Shown: positions 1 to 8,191 of the stretch, one piece after another
Position numbering within the stretch: the stretch's first letter is position 1
Layout: every line of letters begins with the position of its first letter
NCBI GenBank assembly: GCA_963772955.1
Contig: CAVYZF010000019.1
Location: 1-64,000, forward strand
Direction of reading: 5' to 3'
Length of the DNA: 64,000 bases
Source of the DNA: Gp6-AA40 sp963772955
GTDB lineage: Bacteria; Acidobacteriota; Vicinamibacteria; Vicinamibacterales; UBA2999
Program-made: the position numbers and the translations under genes
Notes under the pieces: model-generated
Databases searched by the model: none
What the model was told of the DNA's origin: nothing
Seen by the model: the letters and a program-made list of their open reading frames with translations, nothing else

Positions 1-42
1 CTAACTGACTTTTGTCGGTGCACGGACGGACCAACATCGCGG

Positions 43-279
43 TCGCACTGACAAGAGTCGAGCTCGCACCGACATGGCGAAGCCAGCTCGCACTGACCGT
101 CGACGAAATGTCGCACCGACGTTCGATACTCGATCGCACCGACAAGCAGCGCGATTGCACCGACATGGCGAAGCCAGCTCGCACCGACAGTCGAAGACAT
201 GTCGCACCGACGTGGCGTAGCGGGTTCGCACCGACAAGAAGCACGATCGCACCGACGCTCGATGCTCGATCGCACTGAC
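43..279. repeat. Modular ~23-bp interspersed repeat array (11 units)
   Basis: Eleven copies of the decamer TCGCACCGAC (some TCGCACTGAC, one TTGCACCGAC) begin at 43, 64, 88, 111, 134, 155, 179, 202, 226, 247 and 270, so the period is 21-24 bp. The 11-14-bp spacers fall into a few recurring types: ATGGCGAAGCCAGC, a CGTCGACGAAATG type, a GTTCGATACTCGA type and an AAGCAGCGCGA type. Each type tends to keep its own length. An inverted copy, GTCGGTGCAC, lies at 14-23. The array stops 13 bases from the stop codon of the TPR gene. The spacers are reused and too short for CRISPR. I see no coding sense in it. The rest of 1-292 holds nothing else I can support. Confidence 0.85.
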
Positions 280-292
280 ATGGCGAAGCGGG

Positions 293-2323
293 CTATCTGG
301 CGAGCTCCCGAATACGAGCGAGCTTGCCTTGCAGAACGAGTTGGTGCGAGAGCGCGCGCTGGCGTGAGGCCTCGTCTCGATTCCCCGCGGCGGTATACGC
401 ATCCGCCAGATAGGCAAAGCCCTCCGCGGTCTGTTCCAGCTTCTGCGCGGCGTCGAGCTGCTCGATCGCCTCCTGCGGGCGCTTCGATCGCAACAGTGCA
501 ATGCCAAGGTCGCGACGTGAGCGGGCGCTGTCGGGCTCGAGCTTGAGCGCCTCGACATACAACGCGATCGCCTGATCGAATGCGCCCGCGAGCAGGTTCT
601 TCGACGCCTCGCGACGAAGAACATCGAGCTGGAACGCCCGTTGGCCCGCCGCTTCCGCGTCGGCTTGCTGCTGCTGAAACAGCGCCAGCACCCGCTTCGC
701 CTCCTCGGTTTTCCCGAGCCGCATCAACGACGTGCCGAGCGCATATCGGGCCTCCCTCAAACCGGGATCGAGAGCGAGCGCGCGGTCGAGGGCCGTGACC
801 GCGTCGGCATACTTCAGCAGCCGCGCCTGCACCTGGCCAGCGGCGGCGAACGCCTTCGCATCCCTCGGGTCGAGCCACGTCGCCGCGAGGAATTCCGCCA
901 GTGCCTGCTCGTCGCGGCCCTGAAGGAAGTAGATTTCACCAAGCTGGCGATGTGCCTCGCCACTGTTCGGATTGGCCTCGATGCGCCGCCTGTACGCTTC
1001 CACCGCGCCGTCGAAGTCAGCCCGATTGACGAGAAGCGCGCCGAGCGCACGGTAGAACTCGTCGCGGCCTACGATGGGCCCGAACGCTTCGCTGTCGTGG
1101 AAGCTCTTCGCGGCCTGAGGCAGCAGCGACTGCCGCTCGTAGAGCTGCGCGAGCTCGTGATGCACGCGCCCCGAGCGCGACCCGCCCTCGAGCGCCTGCG
1201 TCAGCTCTCGCTCGGCTTCCGCCAGTCGTCGATCACTGGCCAGCACCTCAGCCAGGACGACGCGCGCGCGTTCGTCACCGGGCGCCAGACGAATCGCGGA
1301 GCGCAGAGAGTCGATGCTTTTCCCGGGTTGATCGTCAATCCAGTACGCGAGGCCGAGAAGGCGATGCGCCTCGGCATGCTCGGGTGATTCGGCAACAATC
1401 GTCGGCAGGTCTTTCAGTGCCGCATCCAGCTGACCCTGACGGATCATGGCCGCCGCTCGAGCGACGCGCTCGCGCGCAACGGCATCGCCGGCCACGATCT
1501 GATCCTCGGCAGACGCGGCGCGCAGCTTGACGACGGCAGTGGCGTAGTCTCCGGTGCTCAACGCCGCGTATCCGTCGATGTAGCGCGCCTGCGGAAAGAT
1601 TGGCGCCACGCCCGCGGCTTGCCTCAACAGATCGACCCGCTCGAACGGCGCCACGGTGAGCGCCGCAGTTGACGTCGCACGCTTGGCCAGCGCACGCTGA
1701 AAGCCGCCGATGGCACGGAACGCATCAGCCTGTTGGTCGAGTCGAGCCAGAAGCTGCGCGAGCGTGTAAAAGCCTGCGGCGTTGTCAGGATTCAGCGCAG
1801 TGGCGCGCCGCAATGCCCGCGCCGCGTCAGCCTCTCGATCCAACGCCGCATAGGCGAGCGCCAGGAGCGTGTAGACGTCAGCACGGTTGTCGTCCTGGTT
1901 CTCTGCCGCCTTGAGCTCGCGCACCGCATCCTCGAGGCGTTGGCGGTCGAGCAGGACAGTCGCCACAGCCACGTGCGTTTCAGCGGATGGATTGACACGA
2001 CTCGCGTCCGACTGAAACTGCTTGACCGCCCGATCCCACCGATCGAGGGCCTCGTGCATCGACTCGACGCTGAGACGAAGTTCTGCTCCCTCGTCGCCGA
2101 ACGTTCCCGCTTGCGCGCGTGTGAACCGCTGCAGGGCGTCGACGAATTCCAGCTTCAGTTTGTGAATGGACGCCGCCTCGATCCACAGGCGGCTATTGCT
2201 CTGCGTCGCGCGAGGAGCGGCGGCGCACTCGGAGGTCGCGCATTCCGCGACCGGCTGGGCGCCCACGGCGACTGGCGTGACGAGTATCAGCGCAACAAGC
2301 CAGACGCCGGGCCGTGAACCCAT
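293..2323 (-). CDS. Secreted tetratricopeptide-repeat protein
   Basis: A 676-residue protein with a signal peptide (hydrophobic core at residues 7-20, cleavage probably after VAVGA) followed by many TPR helices from about residue 110 to the C-terminus. Typical units such as GEAHRQLGEIYFLQGR and the A-x(3)-P spacing recur throughout. TPR arrays are protein-binding scaffolds, so this is probably a periplasmic or outer-membrane-associated scaffold; no catalytic domain is visible. The gene starts 10 bp after the stop of the ankyrin gene (2334-3797) on the same strand, which suggests one transcript with the ankyrin and DUF1552/DUF1592 genes. The 3' end abuts a repeat array. The partner is unknown. 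Confidence 0.9.
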   Translation of the reverse strand: MGSRPGVWLVALILVTPVAVGAQPVAECATSECAAAPRATQSNSRLWIEAASIHKLKLEFVDALQRFTRAQAGTFGDEGAELRLSVESMHEALDRWDRAVKQFQSDASRVNPSAETHVAVATVLLDRQRLEDAVRELKAAENQDDNRADVYTLLALAYAALDREADAARALRRATALNPDNAAGFYTLAQLLARLDQQADAFRAIGGFQRALAKRATSTAALTVAPFERVDLLRQAAGVAPIFPQARYIDGYAALSTGDYATAVVKLRAASAEDQIVAGDAVARERVARAAAMIRQGQLDAALKDLPTIVAESPEHAEAHRLLGLAYWIDDQPGKSIDSLRSAIRLAPGDERARVVLAEVLASDRRLAEAERELTQALEGGSRSGRVHHELAQLYERQSLLPQAAKSFHDSEAFGPIVGRDEFYRALGALLVNRADFDGAVEAYRRRIEANPNSGEAHRQLGEIYFLQGRDEQALAEFLAATWLDPRDAKAFAAAGQVQARLLKYADAVTALDRALALDPGLREARYALGTSLMRLGKTEEAKRVLALFQQQQADAEAAGQRAFQLDVLRREASKNLLAGAFDQAIALYVEALKLEPDSARSRRDLGIALLRSKRPQEAIEQLDAAQKLEQTAEGFAYLADAYTAAGNRDEASRQRALSHQLVLQGKLARIRELAR

Positions 2324-2333
2324 CGCCCAGATT

Positions 2334-3797
2334 CTAGTTCGCGCCGGTCTTTCCCTTCAGGTAGGCGACGATGTCGCTGACGTCCTTGCGGCTGGCAACG
2401 GCTACCTCGAGCGGCGTGCGCCCCTGCTTGTTCTTGGCGTTGAGGTCGGCGCCGCGCTCGACGAGGAACTTCACGATGGTCACGGACGCCCGCCCGGTGA
2501 TGGCAGAGTGCAGCGCGGTTTCGCCGTTGGTCGTGGTCGCGTTGATGTCGAGGCCGGACTCCATGCACAGCTTGATCGCTTCGATGGCGTCCTTCTCTGA
2601 ACCCTGATCGTATGCAGGCGCCGCGGGGCTGCCGTCGCGCCAGCCCAGACCGGCCGCCAGCATCAACGCATTGGCTTGCGTCGGCTGAGTGAGCTTCGGA
2701 TCCGCACCGGCCGCGAGCAGCATGCGCATCACGGCGACGTCACCCGACTTGGCGGCGCGCATGAACGGCGTCGAACCCTCACCAAGCGCGCGATCGCCGC
2801 CAGTGTGGTGCCGCTGGAAGGTCGGCGCGGCGAGACGCGCGTTCGGATCGGCGCCGTGGGCCAGCAGCGCCTTGACCACGTCGACAGCACCGAGCTCGCC
2901 CGATGCCTTCGGGTTGGGGCGGCCATGGCCGATCGCGAGGCGATCCATGTCGACGGTCGCGTAGAGCGCGGCCATCTTCGCTTCGTTGTCGGCAACGTTC
3001 GGATTGGCACCCTTCTCGACGAGCGCGACGGCAACGTCGTAGTTCGCGTTGATGATCGCGAGGACGAGCGCGGTGGCGCCGTCGGGATCAGTGAGATTCA
3101 AGTCGGCGCCGAGCGACGCCAGCGTCACGGCAGCCTCGAGCGAACCCTGGCGCGCGGCATACATCGCCGGCGTCCAGCTGCCGAGCGGCAGAATCGATTG
3201 CCCGTTGCGGCGGCGTGGAACATCGAGCGCGCGGGAACGCTCGTTGACGTCGGCACCACGCGCCACGAGCAGCTTGATCGCCTCGACGTGGTTCTCGGCT
3301 GCCGCCCACATCAGCGCGGTTTCGCCGTACCACTTCTCACGCGCCTTCAGGTCAGCCCCGTGATCGATGAGCTCCTTCAACACGTCCGCATTCCCGGTCC
3401 GTGCAGCCGTCATCAAGACGGTCTCACCCTCGGGCAAAACTGCGTTCGGATTCGCGCCGGCCTCGAGCAGAACCTGCGTCGCAGCCACGCTGCCATTGAC
3501 GGCCGCCAGTTGAAGCGGCGTAATGCCTTCGCGCGTGGCGGCGGTCGCATCAGCACCCGCGCGAAGCAGAATGCGCATGGTCTCGAGGTCGTCGGCGCGC
3601 ACGGCGTAGTGAAGCGCGGTCGTTCCGTCGCGCTCGGTGACCTTGAGCTCCGAGGGTTGTTTGACCAGCGCGCGGACGGCCGCGCGGTTCCCGGACTTGA
3701 CGGCATCAATCAGACGAAGCGGCGCCTCCGCGGCTGTCGCGATGACAGCTGCAGCGAGCACTAGCAGGGTGAGCAGGGAGGTTCGAACGAAACTCAA
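2334..3797 (-). CDS. Secreted ankyrin-repeat protein
   Basis: A 487-residue protein with an N-terminal signal peptide (LLTLLVLAAAVIATAAEA) and about ten ankyrin repeats filling the rest. Units include DGTTALHYAVRADDLETMR, EGITPLQLAAVNGS, YGETALMWAAAENHVEAI and NGETALHSAITGRAS, each followed by LLxxGADxN-type turns. Ankyrin arrays mediate protein contacts; no enzyme domain is seen. The reading frame is closed by a TGA immediately upstream of the first codon, so translation most likely starts at the TTG at 3795-3797. There is no Shine-Dalgarno sequence; the leader is the A/T-rich word repeat at 3798-3885. Similar exported ankyrin genes often sit beside DUF1552/DUF1592 genes, as here. Confidence 0.88.
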   Translation of the reverse strand: MSFVRTSLLTLLVLAAAVIATAAEAPLRLIDAVKSGNRAAVRALVKQPSELKVTERDGTTALHYAVRADDLETMRILLRAGADATAATREGITPLQLAAVNGSVAATQVLLEAGANPNAVLPEGETVLMTAARTGNADVLKELIDHGADLKAREKWYGETALMWAAAENHVEAIKLLVARGADVNERSRALDVPRRRNGQSILPLGSWTPAMYAARQGSLEAAVTLASLGADLNLTDPDGATALVLAIINANYDVAVALVEKGANPNVADNEAKMAALYATVDMDRLAIGHGRPNPKASGELGAVDVVKALLAHGADPNARLAAPTFQRHHTGGDRALGEGSTPFMRAAKSGDVAVMRMLLAAGADPKLTQPTQANALMLAAGLGWRDGSPAAPAYDQGSEKDAIEAIKLCMESGLDINATTTNGETALHSAITGRASVTIVKFLVERGADLNAKNKQGRTPLEVAVASRKDVSDIVAYLKGKTGAN

Positions 3798-3885
3798 TCA
3801 AAATGCAAAATGCAAAGCGCGTCCATTCGGAGACTTGTCTCGTCGATTTGCATTTTGATTCAACTTTGCATTTTGAATTTTGCAT
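3798..3885. repeat. Inverted word-repeat locus, ATGCAAA/TTTGCAT family
   Basis: The left arm repeats AAAATGCAAAATGCAAAG. A GC-rich core of about 30 bp (3818-3845) follows. The right arm repeats the complement: TTTGCATTTTGATT, then TTTGCATTTTGAATTTTGC. The arms can pair into a long A/T-rich hairpin. The locus separates two minus-strand genes, forms the leader of the ankyrin gene, and runs into the stop codon of the DUF1552 gene. The same word family recurs at 20478-20530, 30957-31071 and 34713-34857. Confidence 0.8.
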
Positions 3886-5211
3886 TTAGACGTCCACCCG
3901 ACCCGTGCTCTCGGCAAACGAGTCGAGATGCGTGCCGTAGACATCGGCGACCTGCAGCCACAGGTTTGCCACGGGAGTCCAGTCCGGCGCGACGATGTGC
4001 CGATCGCCTTTGACCTTGCCCCCGGCACTCCCGACTGCCACGAGCGGAAGCGGATACGGCGCATGCGCCTGGCCGTCGCTCATGCCGGCGCCGTAGAACA
4101 CCAGCGAGTTGTCGAGGACGGTGCCGTCGCCTTCTGGCATCGCCTTCAGCTTCTCCACGAAGCGCGCGAACAACTGCGCGTAGTGGAGGTTGATCTTCGC
4201 GTGGTTCTCCATGTTCTCGGGACGGCCACCATGGTGTGACACGTCATGGTGCGTGCCCGGGATGTTGAGCTCGGGGTACGTCCGCTGGCTCGCTTCACGC
4301 GACATCATGAACGAGAACACGCGCGTCAGGTCGGACTGATACGCGACCGCCAGCAGATCGAACAGCAGGTTCGCGTGATCGACGAAGTTGTCCGGCACGC
4401 CGAGCGGCGCATCGAGCGCGATCACTTTCTTCGAGTTCTGCGCTTCGGCGCGCTGGATGCGCCGTTCGATCTCGCGCACGTTATCGAGGTAGTCACCGAT
4501 GCGGGCGCGATCACGCGCACCAACCTTGCGCTGCAGATCGCGCGCTTCCTCGGTCACCGAGTCGAGGATGCTGCGATCCTCCTGGATGCGCTGGAGACGC
4601 TCGGCCTGCGTGCCCGATCGTCCGAACATCCGCTCGAACGCCGCCCGCGGATTGGTCTCCATCGGGTTCGACTGCGTTTCCGACGCCCACGAGATGCTGT
4701 TCATGTAGGCGCAGCTGTAACCGGGGACGCACCCGCCGACGTAGCCGCTGAAGTCCTCGGTCGCGACCTCCATCGACGGAAGCTGCGTGTCCTGGCCGAT
4801 CTGCTTCGCGATCACCTGATCGATGCTGACGCCGACACGGATGTCTTCCGCTTCGGTCTGCTTGGCAATCGCGCCGGTCAACCAGCCAGCCGAGCTGACG
4901 GCGTGATCGGTGACGGTCTTGCCGCCGGCTCTCGAGAGGTTGCCGAACGAGGTGACCTGATTGCGGAAAGGTTCGAGCGGCTTGAGAATCGTCTTGTACT
5001 CGTAACCCGGGCTCGTCGCGTCAGGGAACCAGTGTTTGTTGGTGGCGCCATTCGGGAAGTAGACGGCACCGAAGCGGAGCGGACCCTTGGCAGGCGTCTG
5101 CGCGAGCGCCGTGAACGCCGGCACCATCGACTCGAGCAACGGAAGCGCCATGGTGGTCCCGACGCCGAGCAAGAACGTCCGCCTGGGCAATGACTTCTTG
5201 GTGACAAACAT
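3886..5211 (-). CDS. DUF1552 domain protein, Tat-exported
   Basis: A 441-residue protein with a twin-arginine signal (KKSLPRRTFLLGVGTTMALP, residues 5-24) and a body typical of DUF1552: FGAVYFPNGATNKHWFP near the start, DHAVSSAGWLTG, a mid-region arginine-rich helix (DYLDNVREIERRIQ) and a C-terminal GAGMSDGQAHA. DUF1552 proteins resemble sulfatase/DUF1501-like hydrolases and are almost always paired with a DUF1592 cytochrome gene, which lies 21 bp upstream here (5233-7650). Tat export implies folding, possibly with a cofactor, before secretion. The biochemical reaction is unknown. The gene is probably co-transcribed with the cytochrome and the downstream ankyrin and TPR genes. Confidence 0.93.
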   Translation of the reverse strand: MFVTKKSLPRRTFLLGVGTTMALPLLESMVPAFTALAQTPAKGPLRFGAVYFPNGATNKHWFPDATSPGYEYKTILKPLEPFRNQVTSFGNLSRAGGKTVTDHAVSSAGWLTGAIAKQTEAEDIRVGVSIDQVIAKQIGQDTQLPSMEVATEDFSGYVGGCVPGYSCAYMNSISWASETQSNPMETNPRAAFERMFGRSGTQAERLQRIQEDRSILDSVTEEARDLQRKVGARDRARIGDYLDNVREIERRIQRAEAQNSKKVIALDAPLGVPDNFVDHANLLFDLLAVAYQSDLTRVFSFMMSREASQRTYPELNIPGTHHDVSHHGGRPENMENHAKINLHYAQLFARFVEKLKAMPEGDGTVLDNSLVFYGAGMSDGQAHAPYPLPLVAVGSAGGKVKGDRHIVAPDWTPVANLWLQVADVYGTHLDSFAESTGRVDV

Positions 5212-5232
5212 GAATCGGTCTCCCGGCCGCGG

Positions 5233-7650
5233 CTAGCGGTCGCTGTCGCCAACGACCCGCATCTCGAAAGCCGGGCTTTGGACGATCCCCATGATGATGC
5301 CTGAAAAACGGTAATCCTGACGCTCTGCTTTTCGGACGATGTCCCGGACCACAGGCATGTCGTAGTACTGAAGGCCGCGGCCAAGGCCGTAGGTCATCAG
5401 CTTCTCCGTCAGCGTGCGCACAAACACGTCAGGTCGCGCCAGAATGGCATTGCGCAGGGCGACGACGCCGTCGATTCTCGTCCCGTCTGCCAATTGCCCG
5501 GACGCGTCCAGCGGAACCCCGGCTTCCCGCGTGCGCCAGGATCCGATGGCGTCGAAATTCTCGAGCGAGAAGCCGATCGGATCCATCAGCTTGTGGCAGC
5601 CGGCGCAGGTCGGGCTGGCACGGTGACGTTCCATGCGCGCGCGAAGTGTCCTGGGCGCCTCTTCGGTACTGCCCTCGAGCGGCGGGACGTTCGGAAGCGG
5701 CGGCGGCGGTGGCGTGCCGAGCACGTTCTCGAGCACCCACTTTCCGCGCAGCACCGGCGCCGTGCGATCCGCGCGCGAGGTCACCATCAGCAGCCCGCCC
5801 TTCCCGAGGAGGCCGCGGCGTGCGTCGTTTGTCACCGTCACCTTGCGGAAGTGACTGCCGTAGACGTTCGGGATCCCGTAGTGTTTGGCGAGCCGCTCGT
5901 TGACGAACGTGTAGTCGGCGGTGAGCAGGTCGAGGACGTTCGCATCGCCGCGCACGATGCTCTCGAAAAACATCTCGGCTTCCGTCTGGAAGGCATCGCG
6001 CAGCGTATCGTCGAAGTCGGGGAACTCGTCGTGGTTGGGCGCAACGGTTCGCAAGTTCCGCGTGTGGAGCCACTGACCCGAGAAGTTGACCACGAAGGCG
6101 TCGGCCTTCGGGTCGGCAATCATCCGCCTGACTTCACGCTCGAGCACCGCCGGAGTGCGAAGCTGCCCCTTCACCGCCAGATCCATCAGCGCATCGTCCG
6201 GGATCGTGCTCCACAAGAAGAACGAGAGGCGCGAGGCGAGCTCGATGTCGGTGACGTTCTGCAGCGTTCCCGGCTTCGCAGTCGGGCTGTCCTCTTCGAC
6301 GCGGAACACGAACGACGGGCTGGCGAGCAGCCGCCGCAGCGCCATCTGGATGCCGTCGTCGAACGAGCCCCTGGCTCGGCCCGCGCGATAGAACGTGAGC
6401 AGACGAGTCGTATCGGCCTTGGTGACCGGCTTGCGATACGCGCGGCGTGCGAGCGTCGACAGGATCTTCGTCGCGCACGCATCTTCATCGGCCGCAGTCT
6501 TCGGGCGACACGAGAAGATGCGTTCGCGGCTTAGCGTGTCCCCAGGTCCGAGCGGATTGAATGGACCGGCAATCGTGAGCGTCTCGATATGCGGGCGGCC
6601 CGTCGAGTCGTAGGTACCAGCGGAGCTGCGCAGGAACGGACGAAGACGCTGGGTGCCTTCACCAATCTTGCGAACGAACGACGCGCCGACCTCGTGTGGT
6701 CCGGCTTTGACCGGCACCGTGACCTGGAGCCGCCCGTCGACGGCGTCGCTCCGTTCGGTGATGCTCGCACCGGCAGGCAGGACCGGATCGTTGTCGCCGC
6801 CGATCGTGATGATGAAGACGCGCTCGCCATCGACCGTGATCTCGATCTGATGCGGGTGCTCGAGACCGCGTATGGCTTCGAGGTTCGTGCGATACAGCTC
6901 GAGCGAAAAACGATACTCAGCATCGAGCGGGAAGTTGTGATGGACGACCGCGCCGCCGACGGTGCCGAGCGGGAGGCCCTCGATGTGCTGATCCTGCGAG
7001 CGGTCCTGACGAATCCGATACGTGTCCGATCCCGGCGAGACGGCACCGCCAACCGCGAGCGCGCTCACCCGATCGGCCGCAACCAGATAGCGCTCGAGCA
7101 GCGCCGGCGACGTCCCCAGCAGATCGGAGATGTTGTCGAAGCCGAACGCCGAGTCATCGGGCGGCAGCAGCGACGCAACGTCCACGTCGAGCGCGAGCAC
7201 ATCGCGAATCGAGTTCGCGTACTCACTGCGATTCAATCGACGGATGAGCGGCCGCCCGGGATTCACTTTCACCGCGGCCGCCTTGTCGAGCTCGGTCTCG
7301 AGATACGACGCGAGCGCGTTGTACGTCGCGTCGTCGGGACGAGGCATGCCCTGCGGCGGCATCGAACGGGTCCGCAGCCTGCGCACGACGTTTTCCCAGA
7401 TCTCGCCGTGCGCGGATGGCGTCGTGATGTCCACTCCATCCAGTGCGAGATCGGATGTCTTGGTGCGCTGGTTGTGGCAGGTGACGCAGTAGCGATCCAC
7501 GACCGCGCGCGGATTGAGGGACGCGTTCACTGCAGCCGGCGCTGACGCAGGTGCAGGCGCAGGGGCGTTCTGTGCGCCGTTGGCAGACAGGATTGCCCAC
7601 CCTGCCGACAGCACCCACGCCGATGCGACCGCGAACGCGATTTTCTTCAT
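5233..7650 (-). CDS. DUF1592-family cytochrome (planctomycete-type c-haem protein)
   Basis: An 805-residue exported protein. A signal peptide (residues 1-25) and an Ala/Pro linker precede a C-V-T-C-H haem-binding site at residues 55-59. The DUF1587-like segment (LIRRLNRSEYANSIRDVL), DUF1595/DUF1592 (ARRAYRKPVTKADT; LASRLSFFLWSTIPDDAL), DUF1588 (LLTADYTFVNERLAKHYGI; GKGGLLMVTSRADRTAPV) and DUF1585 follow. A second C-A-G-C-H motif lies near residue 683 with CHKLMDPIGFSLENFD. The two haem motifs and export point to a periplasmic redox or substrate-processing role with the adjacent DUF1552 protein. The substrate is not established, though this group is often discussed in polymer breakdown. It is the first gene of a minus-strand operon. 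Confidence 0.93.
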   Translation of the reverse strand: MKKIAFAVASAWVLSAGWAILSANGAQNAPAPAPASAPAAVNASLNPRAVVDRYCVTCHNQRTKTSDLALDGVDITTPSAHGEIWENVVRRLRTRSMPPQGMPRPDDATYNALASYLETELDKAAAVKVNPGRPLIRRLNRSEYANSIRDVLALDVDVASLLPPDDSAFGFDNISDLLGTSPALLERYLVAADRVSALAVGGAVSPGSDTYRIRQDRSQDQHIEGLPLGTVGGAVVHHNFPLDAEYRFSLELYRTNLEAIRGLEHPHQIEITVDGERVFIITIGGDNDPVLPAGASITERSDAVDGRLQVTVPVKAGPHEVGASFVRKIGEGTQRLRPFLRSSAGTYDSTGRPHIETLTIAGPFNPLGPGDTLSRERIFSCRPKTAADEDACATKILSTLARRAYRKPVTKADTTRLLTFYRAGRARGSFDDGIQMALRRLLASPSFVFRVEEDSPTAKPGTLQNVTDIELASRLSFFLWSTIPDDALMDLAVKGQLRTPAVLEREVRRMIADPKADAFVVNFSGQWLHTRNLRTVAPNHDEFPDFDDTLRDAFQTEAEMFFESIVRGDANVLDLLTADYTFVNERLAKHYGIPNVYGSHFRKVTVTNDARRGLLGKGGLLMVTSRADRTAPVLRGKWVLENVLGTPPPPPLPNVPPLEGSTEEAPRTLRARMERHRASPTCAGCHKLMDPIGFSLENFDAIGSWRTREAGVPLDASGQLADGTRIDGVVALRNAILARPDVFVRTLTEKLMTYGLGRGLQYYDMPVVRDIVRKAERQDYRFSGIIMGIVQSPAFEMRVVGDSDR

Positions 7651-7779
7651 CTCACCTCAACGCAGACTGCATCTCCCCTCAACGCAGATCGGGACACGCC
7701 CATCTATCCGGTTGTATGACAGTTCCACACCCGGATCAATGCCCCGATCAGGTGACCGTTGGCCGAATTCGCTTGGATT

Positions 7780-7807
7780 TTGAACGGTTTTCCTCTCACC
7801 GTGATAT
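7780..7807 (+). promoter_or_regulatory. Candidate sigma-70 promoter for the fmdB-like gene
   Basis: TTGAAC (7780-7785) and TGATAT (7802-7807) are separated by 16 bp, 39 bp upstream of the FmdB-like start. The match is partial, so this is tentative. The 196-bp divergent region 7651-7846 also contains two direct copies of CTCAACGCAGA about 22 bp apart just upstream of the DUF1592 gene, a possible operator. Confidence 0.3.
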
Positions 7808-7846
7808 GTCTATCGACGGCCCTCTACGGACGGGACAGCACAGCAA

Positions 7847-8134
7847 ATGCCGCTTTACGAATACCAGTGCCGAGCCTGCGGCCATGACTTCGAAACGCTC
7901 GTACGCGGCACCGAGCAGCCCGCATGCCCGGCGTGCCAGTCGCACGACATCGAGCGGTTGCTTTCGTCCTTCGGCGTCAGCTCTGAGGCACGTTCGCACT
8001 CGGTGCTCCAGTCCGCGCGCCGAGACTTCACCCACAGCACCGATCGGAAAGACCGAATCAGGCACGAGGCGGAACAGGTTCGCGATCACGTGCAGGAGGA
8101 CTACGGCCTCCGGGTGCCGAAGATCAAAGAATGA
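7847..8134 (+). CDS. FmdB-family zinc-ribbon protein
   Basis: A 95-residue protein opening with MPLYEYQCRACGHDFE, the FmdB/CxxC_CxxC_SSSS signature. Two CxxC pairs (C8/C11 and C27/C30) would bind one zinc, and a helical, charged C-terminal tail follows. Family members were named as putative regulators of formamidase or amidase genes, but most have no proven role. The gene is monocistronic, divergent from the DUF1592 gene and convergent with a SnoaL-like gene. Its stop codon lies at the edge of the CCGGGAT repeat at 8133-8190. Confidence 0.9.
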   Translation: MPLYEYQCRACGHDFETLVRGTEQPACPACQSHDIERLLSSFGVSSEARSHSVLQSARRDFTHSTDRKDRIRHEAEQVRDHVQEDYGLRVPKIKE

Positions 8135-8190
8135 ATCCGGGATCCGGGATCCGGGATCCGGGATTCGGGATCCGGGGTTCGGGGTTCGAC
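8133..8190. repeat. Tandem 7-bp CCGGGAT repeat between convergent genes
   Basis: About eight degenerate copies of CCGGGAT / CGGGATT / CGGGGTT fill the whole gap between the stop of the FmdB-like gene and the stop of the convergent SnoaL-like gene. The GGATCC units are self-complementary, so the transcript from either strand could fold. A close relative lies at 39476-39534, also between convergent genes. Confidence 0.85.
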
Positions 8191-8191
8191 G

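Noticed and set aside
43..279. CRISPR array
   Set aside because: The repeated unit is only 10 bp, spacers are 11-14 bp and reused, and there are no cas genes.
1..624. Open frame on the minus strand through the repeat array and the TPR gene end
   Set aside because: Arg/Ser-rich translation of repeat and shadow DNA with no start signal; the TPR frame is clearly the coding one.
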